Assembly (NCBI RefSeq): GCF_030936135.1
Contig: NC_082598.1
Location: 27,398,687 to 27,462,686 of the forward strand
DNA from: Gavia stellata
Lineage: Eukaryota; Chordata; Aves; Gaviiformes; Gaviidae
Length of the DNA: 64,000 nt
Direction of reading: 5' to 3'
The translations under genes were made by a program, and so were the position numbers. A model generated the notes under the pieces. That model made no database searches and was not told where the DNA came from. It saw only the letters and a list, made by a program, of their open reading frames with translations. This document shows, in pieces, positions 14,131 through 28,970 of this stretch (positions within the stretch are counted from its first letter, which is position 1; each line of letters starts with the position of its first letter).

Positions 14131-17100
14131 AACAGAATGGAAGAATATGAAACTCACCAAGGAATGGCCTTGCAAAATGTCACCCCAATTAAAAAGCGAA
14201 AGCCTGTTGCCATTTTAAAACTGGTTAGTTGTATTTACTTTGAGAATACCTTGGTTATATTTATATACTACTTGATTTAATTCAGGATGCTGCAAGTTCC
14301 CACTGGACTGTCATTATTATGAATGACATTGCTGAGAAGTTTGATTAAATAAGATCTGTTCAGGCTAAAAAGCGTATTGCCTCAGATTTTTTTAAAATAT
14401 TAATGAAAAAAAAGAATTAGTCCCAGCCCAACCATCCAAGGCCCAATGTCTCATGTGGCCTTTTTTGTTGAGGGATAAGAGGGTGGTTTTAAAGAAAAGT
14501 GGAAGGATCACTGCAATAAGGGTAAGTCCTCTGGAGACAGTGAATTCTTATAGTTGTTCTTGTGGCACATCATCTGGGCAGTTCTGGAGAGACATCACAT
14601 ATCAGAGCAGCTCTTGCCCAGAGTGGGTTTACAGTCGGGGTTGTTCAAGACGAGATCTCTGTGATTTTGTAGTCTGAGGACTGGTATTCAAGTAATTCTG
14701 AGTCCTTCACAAACGACTCATTTTCAGGAATGTATATAACTCCCTGCACCAGCCCTATTTTGGCCACTGTCTTTATGCCTACAATATTGTTACATCTCTT
14801 AAACCTTCACTGGAGGAATTCTTTTGGCTGCAGTCTTCTTGCAGGGGCCAGATGTTTCCATCGTCTTCTCTATATCAGCTTGTAAACAGTGAGCTCTTGA
14901 CTTCTCTGATATTCTTGGCTGCGTCTGTAACCTAACTAACTGAATAACTAGCATTTCCCTGAATCACTTGGTTCTGAAAACATTTGGCTAAACTGGCGCA
15001 ACCTCTTTCATGATTTATTCATTCAATCAGTGTTTGTGGCAAAGGCAGGACAAACATAAGCAGGGCTTCACCACCCTTCACAATCTTTTAGTCTTGCCAG
15101 TCAGCCAAAAGACCAAGTTAGCCCAGAGAAAAACAAGATGACACCGAAGTGAGGAAGGGAGGTGCTGTGAACCAAAACCGGTGCCTGGTGTTGCTGCTCT
15201 ATGGCTTACTGTCAGCCGACGTGCATCGCTCAGCGAGGGCATGGGGCTTCGCAGCGCCCTGCCGCCTGCAGCAGGTCTGCTGTTAGCATCTACCAGATCG
15301 CCCAGTCTTAGGCAGCCTGAAACCTTGTGCAAACCTCTTCATCAATCAGCAGTTTGCAATGGTGGTGTTCCCCAGACAGTCCCTGGGGCTTGGACTGGGT
15401 CTGGCCAGGATGGACTATAACTACAACTTCCTGTTTTTTCTAGCCCAGCCCAAATTTGCTCTGTCTTTTCATGTCCCTGCCAGATATACCTGTAAGCTCA
15501 CCTGATCTGAGGGAGCCGAAAGAGTTATATGGTGCACGATATTGTGATCTCCCAAAACCCTGAGCAGTGAGGGGGCTGGTCTGAGCTCACCGATCACTAG
15601 GTGTTTGCTGGCGCAGGAAAGCACGCTCTGACCTTGTAGGAGGAGGGCTGGTAATGCCTCACTGCGACCGGCTCTGCTGGGCTCCGCGGTTTAGAAAGTC
15701 AATTGTGCCTCAGGAGGTCTCACATCAGCATCACAGCTGTCTTGCTTAAGCAAGAAGCTCCGTGGGGTTCAAGCTGCAGGGAACTCTACCTTTCGGCACG
15801 AGCCAGCTCAAACCAGCTGTTATGCAGCTGTGGTATCTGCTGCTGCTGAGGTAAACTTGGGTACTGAATGAAGCAGGTGTCTTATGCTTTTTGGCTCTGT
15901 ATGGCTACTGAATGACACAAGACAGCAGGAGGAGAAGCAGCTAAGCAAGTATCCTGAGAAAAAGGCTGGAAGTTGAACATTACAAGTTCAAACTCTCTGA
16001 AAATGTGCCAGACAATTGGAGATGGTTTAAATCTCACTTCACCACCCACAAGATAGGGATGCTGGCAAACAAGACGATAATCAGAAGGCAATTTTGTTTC
16101 TGGCAACACTTTGATCTGAGGCATCTCATGTGCTTAATGGTTTTAATGTAACTCTCTTTTGGAGACATCACTGGGAAGTGATGAAAAACATCACAGAAGA
16201 AAAACATGTTGCTAGCATTGTGTGCATATACTATATATAAAAAATACATAGTATATGTACACAAGCATATGTGTATATATACCTATCTATATCTACATCT
16301 AGAAATCCAAGACTCAAAAAAGAGAAAATAGTCTGTGACTCATTTAAGGCCAACAAGCCAATCCTGGGGTCCAAAGTCTTAGTAAGAGGCAAGATCATGA
16401 CGAGAGTCTGGGGCAAAATACTCACAGGAGAGACTGAGAAGTCAAAATTAATCTGTGGCAAAGAAAATAACATTTCTGAAAGGTGGCAACTGAAGCTGCG
16501 TTTTTTCTTATGGAGGCTGCATGAGGTGACACTGTGGCTGGTAAGGGCAATCCAGAATATTAGATGAAAAGAGTGTCAGAAAGTCATGGCCAACAAAAAT
16601 AGCATATACAGATGCACTGAAAACCAATGTAAGCAAAGATAATGCCTGATATTAGGGAAGATATGCAAAATTGAAATGGATTATGTTACTTTGCAAGAGT
16701 GCATATGCCAGCCGAGTGTGCACAGCATGGACAAAGAAGATGACAACAGCATCACTAGCTCAGAGCAATCCCTTCTTTGAACAATGGACACTGCTGCAGA
16801 AGACAAGTGGAATATTAGCTTGAAATCAAATGGAACATTTATGACTTTTAAGTTGGACACAGGTAGACAAGCCGGTGTGGGGCCAGAAACACAGATATCA
16901 TGGAGATAATGGCCACAGACAGTAGGAAATGAGTTGGAAATGTGTTGGAGATGTTGGGGCTTACAGTGGGAAGCTTATCTCTACCAAGGGAGTGTGTGAA
17001 CTAAATGTATAAGCAAATAATAAATTAAGAAAAAAAGATTTGCAGATGTGCCAAAGGTGGGGGGATCTATTTTTGACTTAAAAACACGTAATAAAAAAGT

Positions 17101-20100
17101 ACAGTTATTAAAGTGAAAAAAATCTAAAGACTAAATCTATTTGATAAGAATTTGAGGGTATCTTCCAGAGGGTAGGCAAGGAGGCAAAAAATCACAGACT
17201 AAATCTGAATAAACCTATTTATCCCCCATCTAATGTCTCCAAGACAGGGTTTTCTCTCATCCTAAACCAGAAGGCAAAAGCGCAGCTAATGAAGTCATTG
17301 CTATTGAATCACAGAGTAAGTGAAGCATCCCTCCAAGAGTGGATACAATGTCTGGGCATTGCAGGGGAAAAGAGAACCTGTGGTTACTTATTGATATATT
17401 AGATAAGGATGTGAAAGCTAAAGTCTGCTTCTCAGAGAGTGACATCTTTGGAAACACAGATATTGCTGAAGATACTCTGTGTGTGATGTGCCACTGCTGT
17501 CCGGGAAACTCCCTTAGTGAAAAAGTGTTTGCTCACCCCGCACCGTGTGTTCTTGAGGAGCAGCTGAGGAGCTGCTGACTCCACTAGACCATTATATGTG
17601 CCCATAGAGCCAAGTTATGTTCCTGGGGAGAGTTCAGCAACACCGTCCCCATCCTGCACCCAGTTTTTCCCTTGTCTTGGTTGAGAAATTTGTCTCCACT
17701 TTCACAGTTGTTTTGTCCTATCTCTACCTTGTTTATGATCCTACCTATGTTACAGTACTGATGAGGTGATTTGTTTTTCCCCTTTCTGGCGATTATTTAA
17801 TGAATTACTTAATGAAAAGATACTTAATGAGAGCATACTTTGAAGATCTCCTACTGTTCAAGCCTTGGGAGACTGTGAGTGCTCCTGGTTCATTCTGGGG
17901 TCTGGGTTACAGACCTCCCCCAACTCCATAGTGCACTTTGCTTCTTTGTCTCAGGACAGAGGGCTGTGTGGCTCTCCAAATGTTATAGAGAAGTCTTATC
18001 TCAGCAGGTAATTCCTCTTTTGCTTTCATGAGTTCACCCCTGTAGATGGCTGGTGGGCTGGACTAGCTCACAGTGATAAACCTGCAGAAAAGTGATTGAG
18101 GAATATTAATTGAACACTCATTCTGTCCCCAAATCAGCACCACAAGTGCCCTGCCTGCACAGACCTGTGTGAAAATAGGAGCAAGTCTTAGCACATGTGC
18201 AGATCACAGTAATGAACACACAGTTACAGGATGCTGAAGATCCTGCTGCTCCCGGAGTGCAGCATAAGAGAGATGAGTCTTTTCTGGTACACAAATGGCG
18301 ATGACCATCCTGCCTGTGTGCTGCCTAACTGGTTTTGCTTCTGCATGGAAATGTGTCATGTGTTCATATTGCAACAACCCCTCAAACTTTGTCTTCACCT
18401 TCTCAGAAAGTTTTATCTCATACCCTAAAAAATTATGTCTTTTAACATTCATTGTAGTCAGCTGAGTTTAACTAGAAATAAACAAAAATAGGTTTGAGGC
18501 ATACCAGAGATGCAGACAGAGTTTAGTGGAATGACCTTTCTTCTTCCCAAAGTTGGGACATCATCAGTAATTTCTTGTTCCTTGAGAGAGGCAGTAGCTG
18601 GGCTGGAAAAGGTAGAGTGGCTGCATCCCTGCACCCTTCGATGAGATGCTACAGGTTGTGGCTGCCCCACTGCAGGCCTTCAGGTCTGGCATGAAGACCA
18701 GTGGGATCACGTTTCTCTCGATACAAGCTAATTTTCCTGCTCTTTATTAGCATGCAAATGCCAAGAGAGAATGTGTTTAAAGACTTGTGTAATTTTCCCA
18801 TTTTGCTAGGAAAAAGGATGGGTGTGAAAAGGAAGGGTCCAGCACTGATGTGACATATGGTGAGGAAAAAATCCAATTGCCAGGCAGCAAGAGGTGGCCT
18901 CAAGGACTGGAAGCTTCCTATGAGAGCCTCCCAGGGGAGCTAACTGAGATTTTAGGATGGTGGCCAGGAGTCAGAGAAGAGCAGGAATTACTGTGCAGGG
19001 GTGGAGGAAGGTGAAAAAAAGCCTGTGGGACCATGAGACGAGGTGTTCTTTCAGGCTGCTAGACAAGAGAGAACAGTGCTGCTTCAGACACAAGGCTGGG
19101 CTGATAGGGTAATAGCTTGCTATAGTCAAACTGCAGAGTGGGATTATTGTGGCTTTGGATAAGAGCCATTAACTATTGTTAAGGTGATTGATCACTTTTA
19201 TCATTTTGTTATGGAAGGAGTTTCACAATCAGAGCTAATCATGGGGCATTACCGTGTCCCTGTCTGCTTAAATGCTGAAATCCAGAGATAGATTGTGAGA
19301 TGATTACAAAAATTGCAAGACTGTCATTTCCATATTGAACATGGACTGGGCAAAAATCATAACAACGCATGTATTGCTGAGACACCCCATGTCAGGGAAA
19401 ACACTTGTGAAGTTTGCTTTCAGCCTCTGGAGAAGGAAACAAACAAGTTTGTGCGCTGTTCTGTTTAGCTTTTCCAGCACACAAAGTTTCTACAGTTTTA
19501 AGACTGTGCTGCTGTGCATCTCCTATGGTATATGTATGTCTGGGTTCTCTGGTACTGACTCCTGCCACTGCTCACAAGATTTGCTGAGGTTTCATCAGGG
19601 AAAGCTCAGAGAGAGGTTTCCCTGCAATTGTGTTTAAAGCAAGGAGTAATGAAAGCGCACCTCACATGCAGAGGAATGGAGAGGCAGATCTCAACTCAGT
19701 GTTGCATGGCCAAAGAGATGTATTCAGGTCTCTCCAGAGCAGTGAGATGCTTTCCAAGAACACAGACTTCCACCTTACTCTCTCGCATAGTGTTGGTAAG
19801 GCCTTTTATGAAGCTTCCATCTGAGAAGCAGAAGACTCAAGCTCATGGCCTTATTCTATTTGATGGGAAAAGAAAAATTCATATTAATTAAAAATTATGC
19901 AGGTTCTGAGAAAACCAGCTGGATCAAATCACTTAACTTCTATGTGATCTGGTCAGAGATCTGGTCGGAAATGGAAGAACTAGTCCATGAGACACACTCT
20001 CCAGTAGCACATGAGTGATCCTATATTAAGATTTGAGATGATGAGAACATATCACATAAATTCACATCTATGCCTTGATGTTCTCACTAGTGATGAATGA

Positions 20101-23100
20101 GAGCAAAGAGAACATCCGTTAGCCATACACTCAGCATCAGGAAAGTGGCTTCAAGGAAGCAGCTCTTTTGTGCTTTTTCAAGGCTCATTTTCTCTCCTTG
20201 GGCACACCATGAAGAACAACCTACAAAAATAATGAATATCCACCATAAACAATGTAATGTTCAGCTCCTGTTGGAAGGTGCATGTTCAGCTTGACCTTGC
20301 AGAAAATGTGCATATAACAGTATACACAGTAGAAATAAGAGGCAAGAGACTGCATCAGGACTGGACAGAATGGAAAAATACCAACGATGCTGGCCCGGCA
20401 AGTCAAACTTGGATTGAATTGTGCAAATAATAAATGGTACAATAAGAATTCTGCAATTATTTAGCACATTATTGTGCACAATATTAATAACGTGCCAGAC
20501 CAGCAGTACATGTGTTCACTAGTGCAATCTCTTGAAATGTTGTTTCTCTGCAATGACTGATTATTACAGGCAAAAAGAGGTATCTCCTACTACAGCTAGC
20601 CTGCGTCAGAGATGTCATGCAAAGAAACCTTTCCTTGTCCCTATCTTGCTCGTTTAAAGTCTTTTACCTCAGGCATCCTCACATCTTTCCTGGTATTTTT
20701 ACACTTTTGACTAGGAATATGAACTCTTCTGGCCCTAAAGCTCAATATTGGCAGAATCTGATTTTGTGTATAACAGGCCCAGTTCTGCTTTGAAATTATC
20801 ACCTTCATAATCTATGAATGGGAACATCAGTAAAGACATTAAGCTTTGTGCGGTGTTCCTGGATCAGTGGGTTTCAGCACAAGTCCATGTACATGAAGTG
20901 CCTGAATGGCATTTATGTGGGTGTTCTTTGTTCTCCTTTGACATGGATGACCACTGACCATAATTTAACCCATCAATTCATCAGTCATAACCGATTCAGC
21001 TGTCACCAATGCAAAAAATGTCCTGTTCATAGGTATTATACCAATTGGTAGAATGATACATAAATAAGATGAATTTGGAGATGTTTTCTATGACTAAAGA
21101 TACCTGCCTTGGGAGGAGATGATTTTGCAGGAAATGGAGGAGAGTCAGTGTCCAGATGTGTGCCCAGATTTCATACTGCTTTCTGAACAGAGGGGAGGAC
21201 CAACTCTAAAGTCTTTGAAGGGGCATGCTAGCTAGATTAGATTTGTACTGATAGCTTTTGTTTCCGTTCCTTTCTCTCTTGCTTAGTTTAATATGCATGG
21301 CTATATATGGAGAAAATGTGCCTGTGCTGGCATAGCAAAGATAACCTTGAAGAGTATAAATGAATGTATGTATTGATGGAGCAATTTGTGTTTTTATTGA
21401 TTTCTTGCTGTGTCTCGCTGAATTCCTAGTATGTAGAATAGGCTGTAACTATTTTGTTATGAAGAATGCTACAGAATATATTTTCCCACACCAATTCTTA
21501 AGGGACATGGACAATTTATACATATGAAAGAAAGCATACGGTATATATTGATTATTATTATTTGTTACTGTAAGTAGGATTTAGGGCTCCAGCTAGAGAT
21601 ACAAGACTTGAGATCAAAAAAGGGGGACATATTTTCTGTATAGGAAGGCAGAGCTGCCAAGATGAAATACCAAGATTTTAAGCCTAGAATATGTAACTTT
21701 TGCCAACGTGGAGAAAGTTGAAGGTGAAAGGGTGACACGGTGACGTGTTCCTGAGTTCCTGACATGTGGGAGATGTTGTTGTAGAGCAATGATTAATGCT
21801 GTCAAAATGCAAATGGGTGGCTAGAAAAGGAAAGGCTGCGCTGGCTCTCCTCTGTGCTGGGGGACTGGCTTGTGCTGTAGGTGTTTTTCCAAGCAGGTGA
21901 AGTGGGGCAAGGTGTCACGGCATGCAGGGCACTGGGCTGAGATGAAGATGTCAGCCAGGTCCAGAGGCAGGTACCACCCCAGGCCCTGATCCTGCACGTG
22001 CTTCTGGACCTGAGATCCTTTGGTTTCTTTGAGACCAGTTATCTTCTACATGCACACAGGGGTCTATAAATTAGGAATCTAGATTGAATTGGTGATACAG
22101 TGATTAGTAGCATTAAACTGAAGACCATGGATGTCTGTATGGGTAGATCGGTTGGATTTTCTTCTGTTCATCTGTGTTTTGCAATCCCTCCTCCTATCAC
22201 ACCCTCCACCTGCTCTGAGTAGAGAAATAAAGCAGAGAAATGCATTGAGTACTCGTTCCTGTGCAGCCTTGCTGGGCTTTGAGAGCGGGCACTGCAGACC
22301 CCCCAAGTGCTGTTTGAGGCAGCTCTATCCCAAATTTGAACCAAGCCTCCATTCAGCTCAAGGAGTGAAAACTGCACCTTTCTTGTCTGGTTGCTCGTGA
22401 ACAAGGAGATGAGCAGTGTGCCCATCCTGGTGCACAGAAATTAGTGACATCAGAGACACCACGCTGGGAAGAAGGCACCTTCATTTGGCCCAGTGTTTGC
22501 TTTCTGAAAGTGCCCAGAAGCGGATGCCTAGGAAAGCACATAAATAACAGCGCACACATAGCATGACACTTCCCTTCAGATACTGAAGGAGTTTCTAAGC
22601 TAGAGGCTGCCTCTGAGCCCATGTTTAATAGGTGCCGATGGCACCATCCTCCATGAATTTGTCTAATCTCTTCTGAGCTCATTTAGGCTTTTGGCCTTTA
22701 TAGCATCCTCCGGTATTAAACATCACAATTTAATTATACTGTGTGAGAAGAAGCAGTTCCTTTGATTCCTGTGTAGATCTGGGCCTCTTAATTGTAAATG
22801 AGCATACATGGAAATTAATAAGGCTTTTAAAATGGAGAAGGGAAGTCATGAAGCTGGTCACATAGATCTGGTGTGTGAGGCTGAACACCGAAATGTGGGA
22901 GTGGGCAATGCCAAAGGCCTGAGCAACTCAATGTTGGGACTGACAAAATGGAATAGTAGTACTTTACCAGACCTTGCAAGATTTACAGGCTTCCAAGAAA
23001 CAGAGAGAATAATTATGTGAAAACATGAAAATGTCAGAACAATGATTAATTGCGTGATGTACCTTATCAATGGTGGGTCATCATGCAGGTAGCTGTGCAT

Positions 23101-26100
23101 GATGAATGCCTGTAAATGAAGATTGTTTTAGCATATTTCCTTTCCATTCATCTCCTTATCAAAACTTGAACTGCACAGTCTTGAAAATTTGTGTATACCA
23201 TGGATTTTTACCATTGTATGTTGGTAGAATATGTTCCTCTTTATTCTCAGCCCTTTGTTATCATTTCTTTCTATATACTACATTCTCAAGAGAAATACAG
23301 GGCCTTATTTTTGAAAAGTGGCAATCTAAACCTAGGCCAGCTTTTAATTCATGCATTAATAGAGAACTATGCAGATTTAACAACAATGACTTTAAACTGT
23401 GCAGTTTCTATGCACAGGCGAGCTGTGGGGCTTCAGATATATCAAGGCACCCTGAAGGCTGTGGGCAAACCCGGTGATCCTTATTGCAACCTGGTGAGCA
23501 AAGTGTGTCGGCACATCCTCGCAGGAGAGCAGCGACTCTGACGGCCTCCCCTGAGCAAGCGCCCTGGGGACTCCGAGCTGGCACTTCTCTTGCCAGCTTG
23601 CTTGATCTTTAACATCTTTTTGTTGTCTAAGCAACCTGTTAGTGTCTAAAGACTGCTGATTTCCTTCTCCCCCTTCCTCCTGGCTTTGTGGCATGCAGGG
23701 GTGACGTCAGTCTCGCAGAATGAGGGTTTCCACTTGGTGATGGGTGCTGGGGAGGACCCCGGGGCTGGCTACCCGCACTCTGCCTCTGACCACGCCATGG
23801 AGCCCACCTCTACTTTGAGCACTTCAGAAAGACAGATTTTTCTTCACAGCAGTCCTGTGGAAACAAACTGGAGAGCGGCGAATGGGCCCACAGCTTATTT
23901 GATTTCACAGAAGAGCCTCATTTTTGGTATTCTGTTTTGGGAAAGAGCTTGTGGCTCTCGACCCAAGGGACAGGCAGGGCACCTGCCTGGTATACCACCA
24001 AAATGGGCTTCCTGAGGGCTGGTCTAAATGCTTCCTTGTCTCCATCCACATTGCCTCAGCTGGAACAGAGTCTTTGGAGCCCTGCTGCATCCATTCACGT
24101 CTTGGACTTGGCTGGGCTGCTGACCTCAGCTGAGCTGGGGTCCAAAGACGTCTTCCTTAAGGTATCTCTATGTGGAGTGCAGGAGCCAACCTACCTTGGG
24201 GCCAGCTCCATCCTGAAGCTCTGAAACCTGGTATCCCATGGTCAAGCCATCTTTTGACAAAATGTTGCCTTAAGTCCCAATCTGCTGACCTTCAAGACAC
24301 CATTTCTTCATTAACACTGCTACTGAAGGGAGAAGAGAGGCGATACTAGGGAGCTAGGGACAACAAATTCCCACAGAGCTGACTATAGGGCTCTTGTCTT
24401 TAGTGAGAGCTGTGCACAGGTTCCTGTTTCTGTGGGAAGTTCCAGTGGAATTTTGTTTCTGTGGAAGACACAGAACCTCAAAATTTCCTGGGGAGCAAGA
24501 TAGCCAAATGTTTTGTTTGGCATTAATTAGATTTACAATTTTATTTTTAATTGAAAATTTCTCTACTAAATAACTTGAGGATAGAATCAAATTATTCTAG
24601 ACCAAATATGCTGCAACAGATGTTATAACTTTTTGAAAATGTTTTATTAACTGAAACGAAATGTTATTGAAAATCTTCCTGTGAGACATTTTAGTATTGA
24701 GTTACGGAATTTTTCTAATTGAAACATTTTCTGACAGAAGATTTTAAACACACTGTATATTTGTTTTGCATGTACTTTTAGTGGTTTTAATGCATTTTTA
24801 TAATTTCAAAGCAAATGAAAAAAGAATAATAAAGGCAAAAGAAACTTTCTCTGGAATTGAGAACGTTTAGTAACAATGGACAGTGCAAACCCATGAAGTA
24901 TTTTTAAAATGGCCTGTACGCTCCTACTGTTTCACACTGAAGAGTGATTGCTTTTGTAAACTACCAGCCTTATTTTACACAACGCTCAGATGTTACAGTG
25001 CTCTCATTAATTTATGCTGACAATATTGTAAAAAAACCCTCCCGAAGTGCACGGGAGGGGGAAACTTCCTGGGGAAGTTTCATATCTCATGGATCATTTG
25101 TACCATTTGCTTCTAACCATAGAAGAGAGTTTCCTGTTTTCATACATCTCTCTTTGGAAAGAGGAGAGTGGTTTGGTGACAAAGGAGCACTCAAAATACA
25201 TCAATGTTGCCAAGGCAGAAATATAAAGCAGTAATTTGAGGATCTTGAGGGCACTGTGCAGACTATTAAACTAATGGAACAGCTGTTGCTGACGGAGGGG
25301 CAAGGTTTTCAGGGCTTTGGGAAACTCTTGCAATTATTTGCTAGGTTTAGTAGTACTGTTGCAGATGTTGGCAATTCAGACACTAACTGTTCAGCAACTA
25401 AATGTAGTGAATATTTTTTGCAAAAACAACTGAATATTAGGGGAGGATGTATTATCCAACAGGATGATGCCAAAAGCCATTTAAAGATCACTCAAAAAAT
25501 GATGCCATATCCTTTCAGGCTGCCAGGTCCTCCATTCCGAGCTATTGGCTGGTACTTCCATCTCAAAGTCTTTCCTGCTGCTAAAAACATGCACCCATTT
25601 CTCAAAAAGGTGGAGCAGAGATCATTGTTTCTCTTTGGGTGTTTCATAGCCCCTAGAGCATGAAAAGCAGTCAGAGTATCTACTTGATCTTCAGCAATGG
25701 TCCGTGGTTGGAGTGACAACACGAGAAGTAGGAGGTCTGGGACAAAAGCCCCGTTCAGCTTAAATCCTCAGCTCCAGTATAGCAAGATTGACCTAACTGT
25801 GAGGCTGTCAGGTACAAACTTCTCTGCCTCTGACCGCGATTATAAAAAAACCACTATCAATTGCTCTGAGGGCCTGATTCTGATTGTTTAGGTATTCTCA
25901 GAGCCTAGTGGACAGGAGATCTTTGGGATGTAGGGAGAAAAGTGACTAGTTTCTGGTTGTTGGTTGTTCTTACAGAGGAGGTCGATGTGTGCTGAACTGG
26001 AGGGTTCATCAGAGCTTCCCCAGGAGTTGCATTTCACTAGGGTCGCTGGATACTGAGTGGGGTTTCTTTGGATTTTAGCAGACTTCTGGTATTTAAGACC

Positions 26101-26670
26101 ATGTTTGGTCATAATAGCAAATTTGGAGTGGCTTGGGAAAAACAAGACCTCGAAGTATTCTCTTTTTGATCATCAGCTTTTCAAGGCAAGTGTTAAATTG
26201 AATAAAGAAACGTGAAGGATTTGTGGCTGTTGAGTTTCTAATGCTTGCCATAATCTCTCAGAGAGATTGGTCAATCTTTTCTCTATCCTGAACAGAACCT
26301 AGATCCTGTGCTTCTACCTGACAGTGAAAACACGGTACCTGCTACTGCGACTTGTTTTAAAGGTTTTGTGATTTGGGCACAGACAACCACAACAACAGAA
26401 AATGCACAAAATTTTCACTTATTTCTACATAGGTCTCTAAAGAAACTTCCTTCTGTTATGAAATACAATTTTTTCAGTACCTCCTGGATAACTGCTGGGT
26501 CAGAATCCCATCAGTCTGGATCTTGTACAACTCCACAGAATAAACAGCAGTTTTTGATTCCAGACTGAGAATGAAGCTCCTGAAGCAAAAGTCTGATTTT
26601 CACTGTAAATACCTAGTATCTCCCCTATTGAATTTACCAGAAATTTCTGGAATCATAGGGTTGGACTTTC

Positions 26671-26698
26671 TTTTTTTTTTTTTTCCCATTTTTTTTAA
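26671..26698. repeat. Poly-T low-complexity tract
   Basis: Two T-runs (14 and 8) separated by CCCA. Other comparable tracts in the window are T/G-rich 815-857, GA repeat about 10,471-10,486, poly-A 42,855-42,869 and 51,782-51,796. Confidence 0.9.
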
Positions 26699-28866
26699 TG
26701 ATAACAGAGAACTTTTGTAACAAAAATGCATACATCCAAAGCCAGTGCACAAATGGGTGTAGATAACACAGAAACTTAAGAACTGAAGGGCTGTATTTAT
26801 ATTGATTCTGGTTTTTTTTGCTAATAATTATATGGTAACAAAATGCTAAACTAATAGTACCAAATCCAAAAGAAAGAGAAAAAAGTCAATACTTATTATA
26901 TTCAGACTCAGAATGGTCATATAGATATGACCACTTTTTGACACATTTGCCAATATTTCCTTACCCCCTCCTGTTAGCAGCTGTCTGGCAAAACCCGATC
27001 AGTGGACACAAAGGGACAAATCTATCCAGAGTATAACTTCAGAGGAAAGGCTCGAGGGACATGTTCAGTCCAGTATGGAGATCAGGGAATGCAGGCTGAT
27101 TGACATCTCTCCAATGCTACAAGATTGTATTTAAAGATGGAGAAATTACATTTAGCACATATTGTTTCCCCCAGAAACGTATACACAACAGCACGCACTG
27201 TATTTTCTGGAATCTTATTGCCTTTAAAAGATAAGCTGCTTGGGTATGTTTTTTATTCTTCTGATTTATTTGTGGAGTTATAGGTTGAGAGGGCATTCCT
27301 CTTGGTGGGGGAAACATTTAGTTTTGTTTGGGTCTGTTCTAAGAAGTAGCCTTTCTTATTTATAATGATAAGGATGGAGTCTGTAACTGTTCAATTAACC
27401 TAAAGTAAAATGTGAAAGCTGGTGTCATTACAAAGACCAGAAAGATCTCTTCAGGCTGCACCTTGCCTTGAGAAACTCTTTAGAAATGCCAGTAGATCTG
27501 TTGGTGACACTGTTAACATCAAAGCTAGAAGAAATCCTCCTACTTGGTATCAGATATGCTTGTTTATAAGTGAACTTCCCAAGGCTTTCGAACTTAATTA
27601 ATACGTATAAAATTGGCTCCCTGGAAAGCCAATGAGCCAGAGCAGGAGCCACCTTGTTGCTCTGTGCTTGCCCAGTGGCTTGTCCAGAGAGGTCCAGGTT
27701 ATGACCAAGGCACTGAAGAGCTATGGCAATGAAGAACATTGCCCTGTTCCTTGCTCAAACCTGTGCTTTGCTCTCCTTTTTAAAAATTAGCTCCTCCAAA
27801 TAACAGCTATGGGCTTGAAGGGACTGACATGCTGAAGCTTGCCAAATGTAAGATAGAATTGCTAAGACAGGAAAGGTTGCGAAGGGTGAGAGTATGTGTC
27901 TTCATGCCTTTTAAAAGCAAACTCTGAGTGAACTGAATCTAGGATGTGAAGCCAGATGGTTGCTCTTCTGAGGTGTGGTGATGTTTTGAGACCCTGCTTT
28001 ACCCAGGATACTGTCATGTGTCCTACACTTCAGAGTGACAAAGAAATGGGAAGGTCACAGGAGGCCAGAGTACCACAGCCTTCCTTTTCATGCACAGTTT
28101 TTCTGAAGAGGTATGTGGTAGATAGCGCTACTGATAATGTAACCGGATGTCCAAAATTTATCTGCACCAAGGCAATCTGTGTTGTATTATGTCTCTGAGA
28201 ACTGAGAATGTCACAGGAAAATGCCCTTGGCAAGCAGAATGCAGGTTTCTTTTAATCTTACTTCTAAGTTAAATGCTGCTGGATTATGTCTGGATTATAT
28301 TAGCACTCACCTTTGGAGATGATGCTTGAACTCTAAATATTTATCAGATCCATACTAGGTTACTGTCACTGTCTTTCTTGCAGTCATGATTCAAACGTGG
28401 ACATTTATTGCAGCAAGAAGAGTTACAAACATTGACTTTCTTCTTCTCGCAAAATTACCTGGAGGTCACACGCTGCTATCTGGAAATAGTTCACACTCTT
28501 CCTAAAGGCTTTAGGGCCTTCCTTGGGTGGCTTTATGACCCTTGGGGCGGCTCTAGGTCGTTCTGCTCTATCCCTCTGTGCCCAGCTGCTGGCTCTTGTC
28601 AGGTCTTACCAGTGTGATGAGCGATCCAGTTACGTGGCGGGTAAGTCTTAAGTACTGAATTGGCTGCTCAGGCTCCGGGTGAGTGAATAAATGAGCATCT
28701 GCCAGGGGATGCTCATCCAGGGGGTGTGGTGGAACACCCCCAAAGTGCGATGACGAGCGTGCTTAGACCGGATTTAGAACACTAGATTTCCCACAGCGTC
28801 ACCTCGCTACAGTTGCCTGTGTGGCGGGAGAGCCGCTGTACGGAACGGGTACCGTTTTTGGCAGCA

Positions 28867-28881
28867 CCCCTAGAGGGCACT
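28867..28881 (+). promoter_or_regulatory. Near-consensus CTCF motif
   Basis: CCCCTAGAGGGCACT matches 14 of 15 positions of the CTCF core CCASYAGRKGGCRSY; only the third position differs. It lies at the edge of the CpG-rich island, with two GGGGGGCGC cores following in the tandem duplication at 28,933-28,970. Confidence 0.5.
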
Positions 28882-28932
28882 CTCAGACTCCCTTCGGAAG
28901 CGGCCCGGCTCGGCCGCGCTGCCGGGCCCGCG

Positions 28933-28970
28933 CCCCTGCGCGGGGGGCGCACCCCTGCGCGGGGGGCGCC
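28933..28970. repeat. 19-bp tandem duplication in the CpG island
   Basis: CCCCTGCGCGGGGGGCGCA (28,933-28,951) is followed directly by a copy differing only in the last base (28,952-28,970). Each copy carries six consecutive G, so the plus strand could form G-rich structures. Confidence 0.9.

Larger units (their letters stand above)
3523..28839. other. Intergenic desert, no gene seen
   Basis: About 25 kb without a supportable exon, RNA gene or intact mobile element. Two stretches have weak coding-like or LTR-like character: 3,719-4,089 (minus-strand frames) and 5,116-5,925 (195-codon plus-strand frame, TATAAA at about 5,628, AATAAA at about 5,899). A pyrimidine-rich tract lies at 6,140-6,220, a TA-rich segment at 16,225-16,290 and moderately GC-rich unique DNA at 15,180-15,840 and 23,400-24,200. 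Confidence 0.65.

Noticed and set aside
26648..26668. GGAATCATAGGGTTGGA, similar to the end of a CR1 LINE
   Set aside because: Only about 17 bases match what I remember of CR1 tails and no body follows; too short to annotate.
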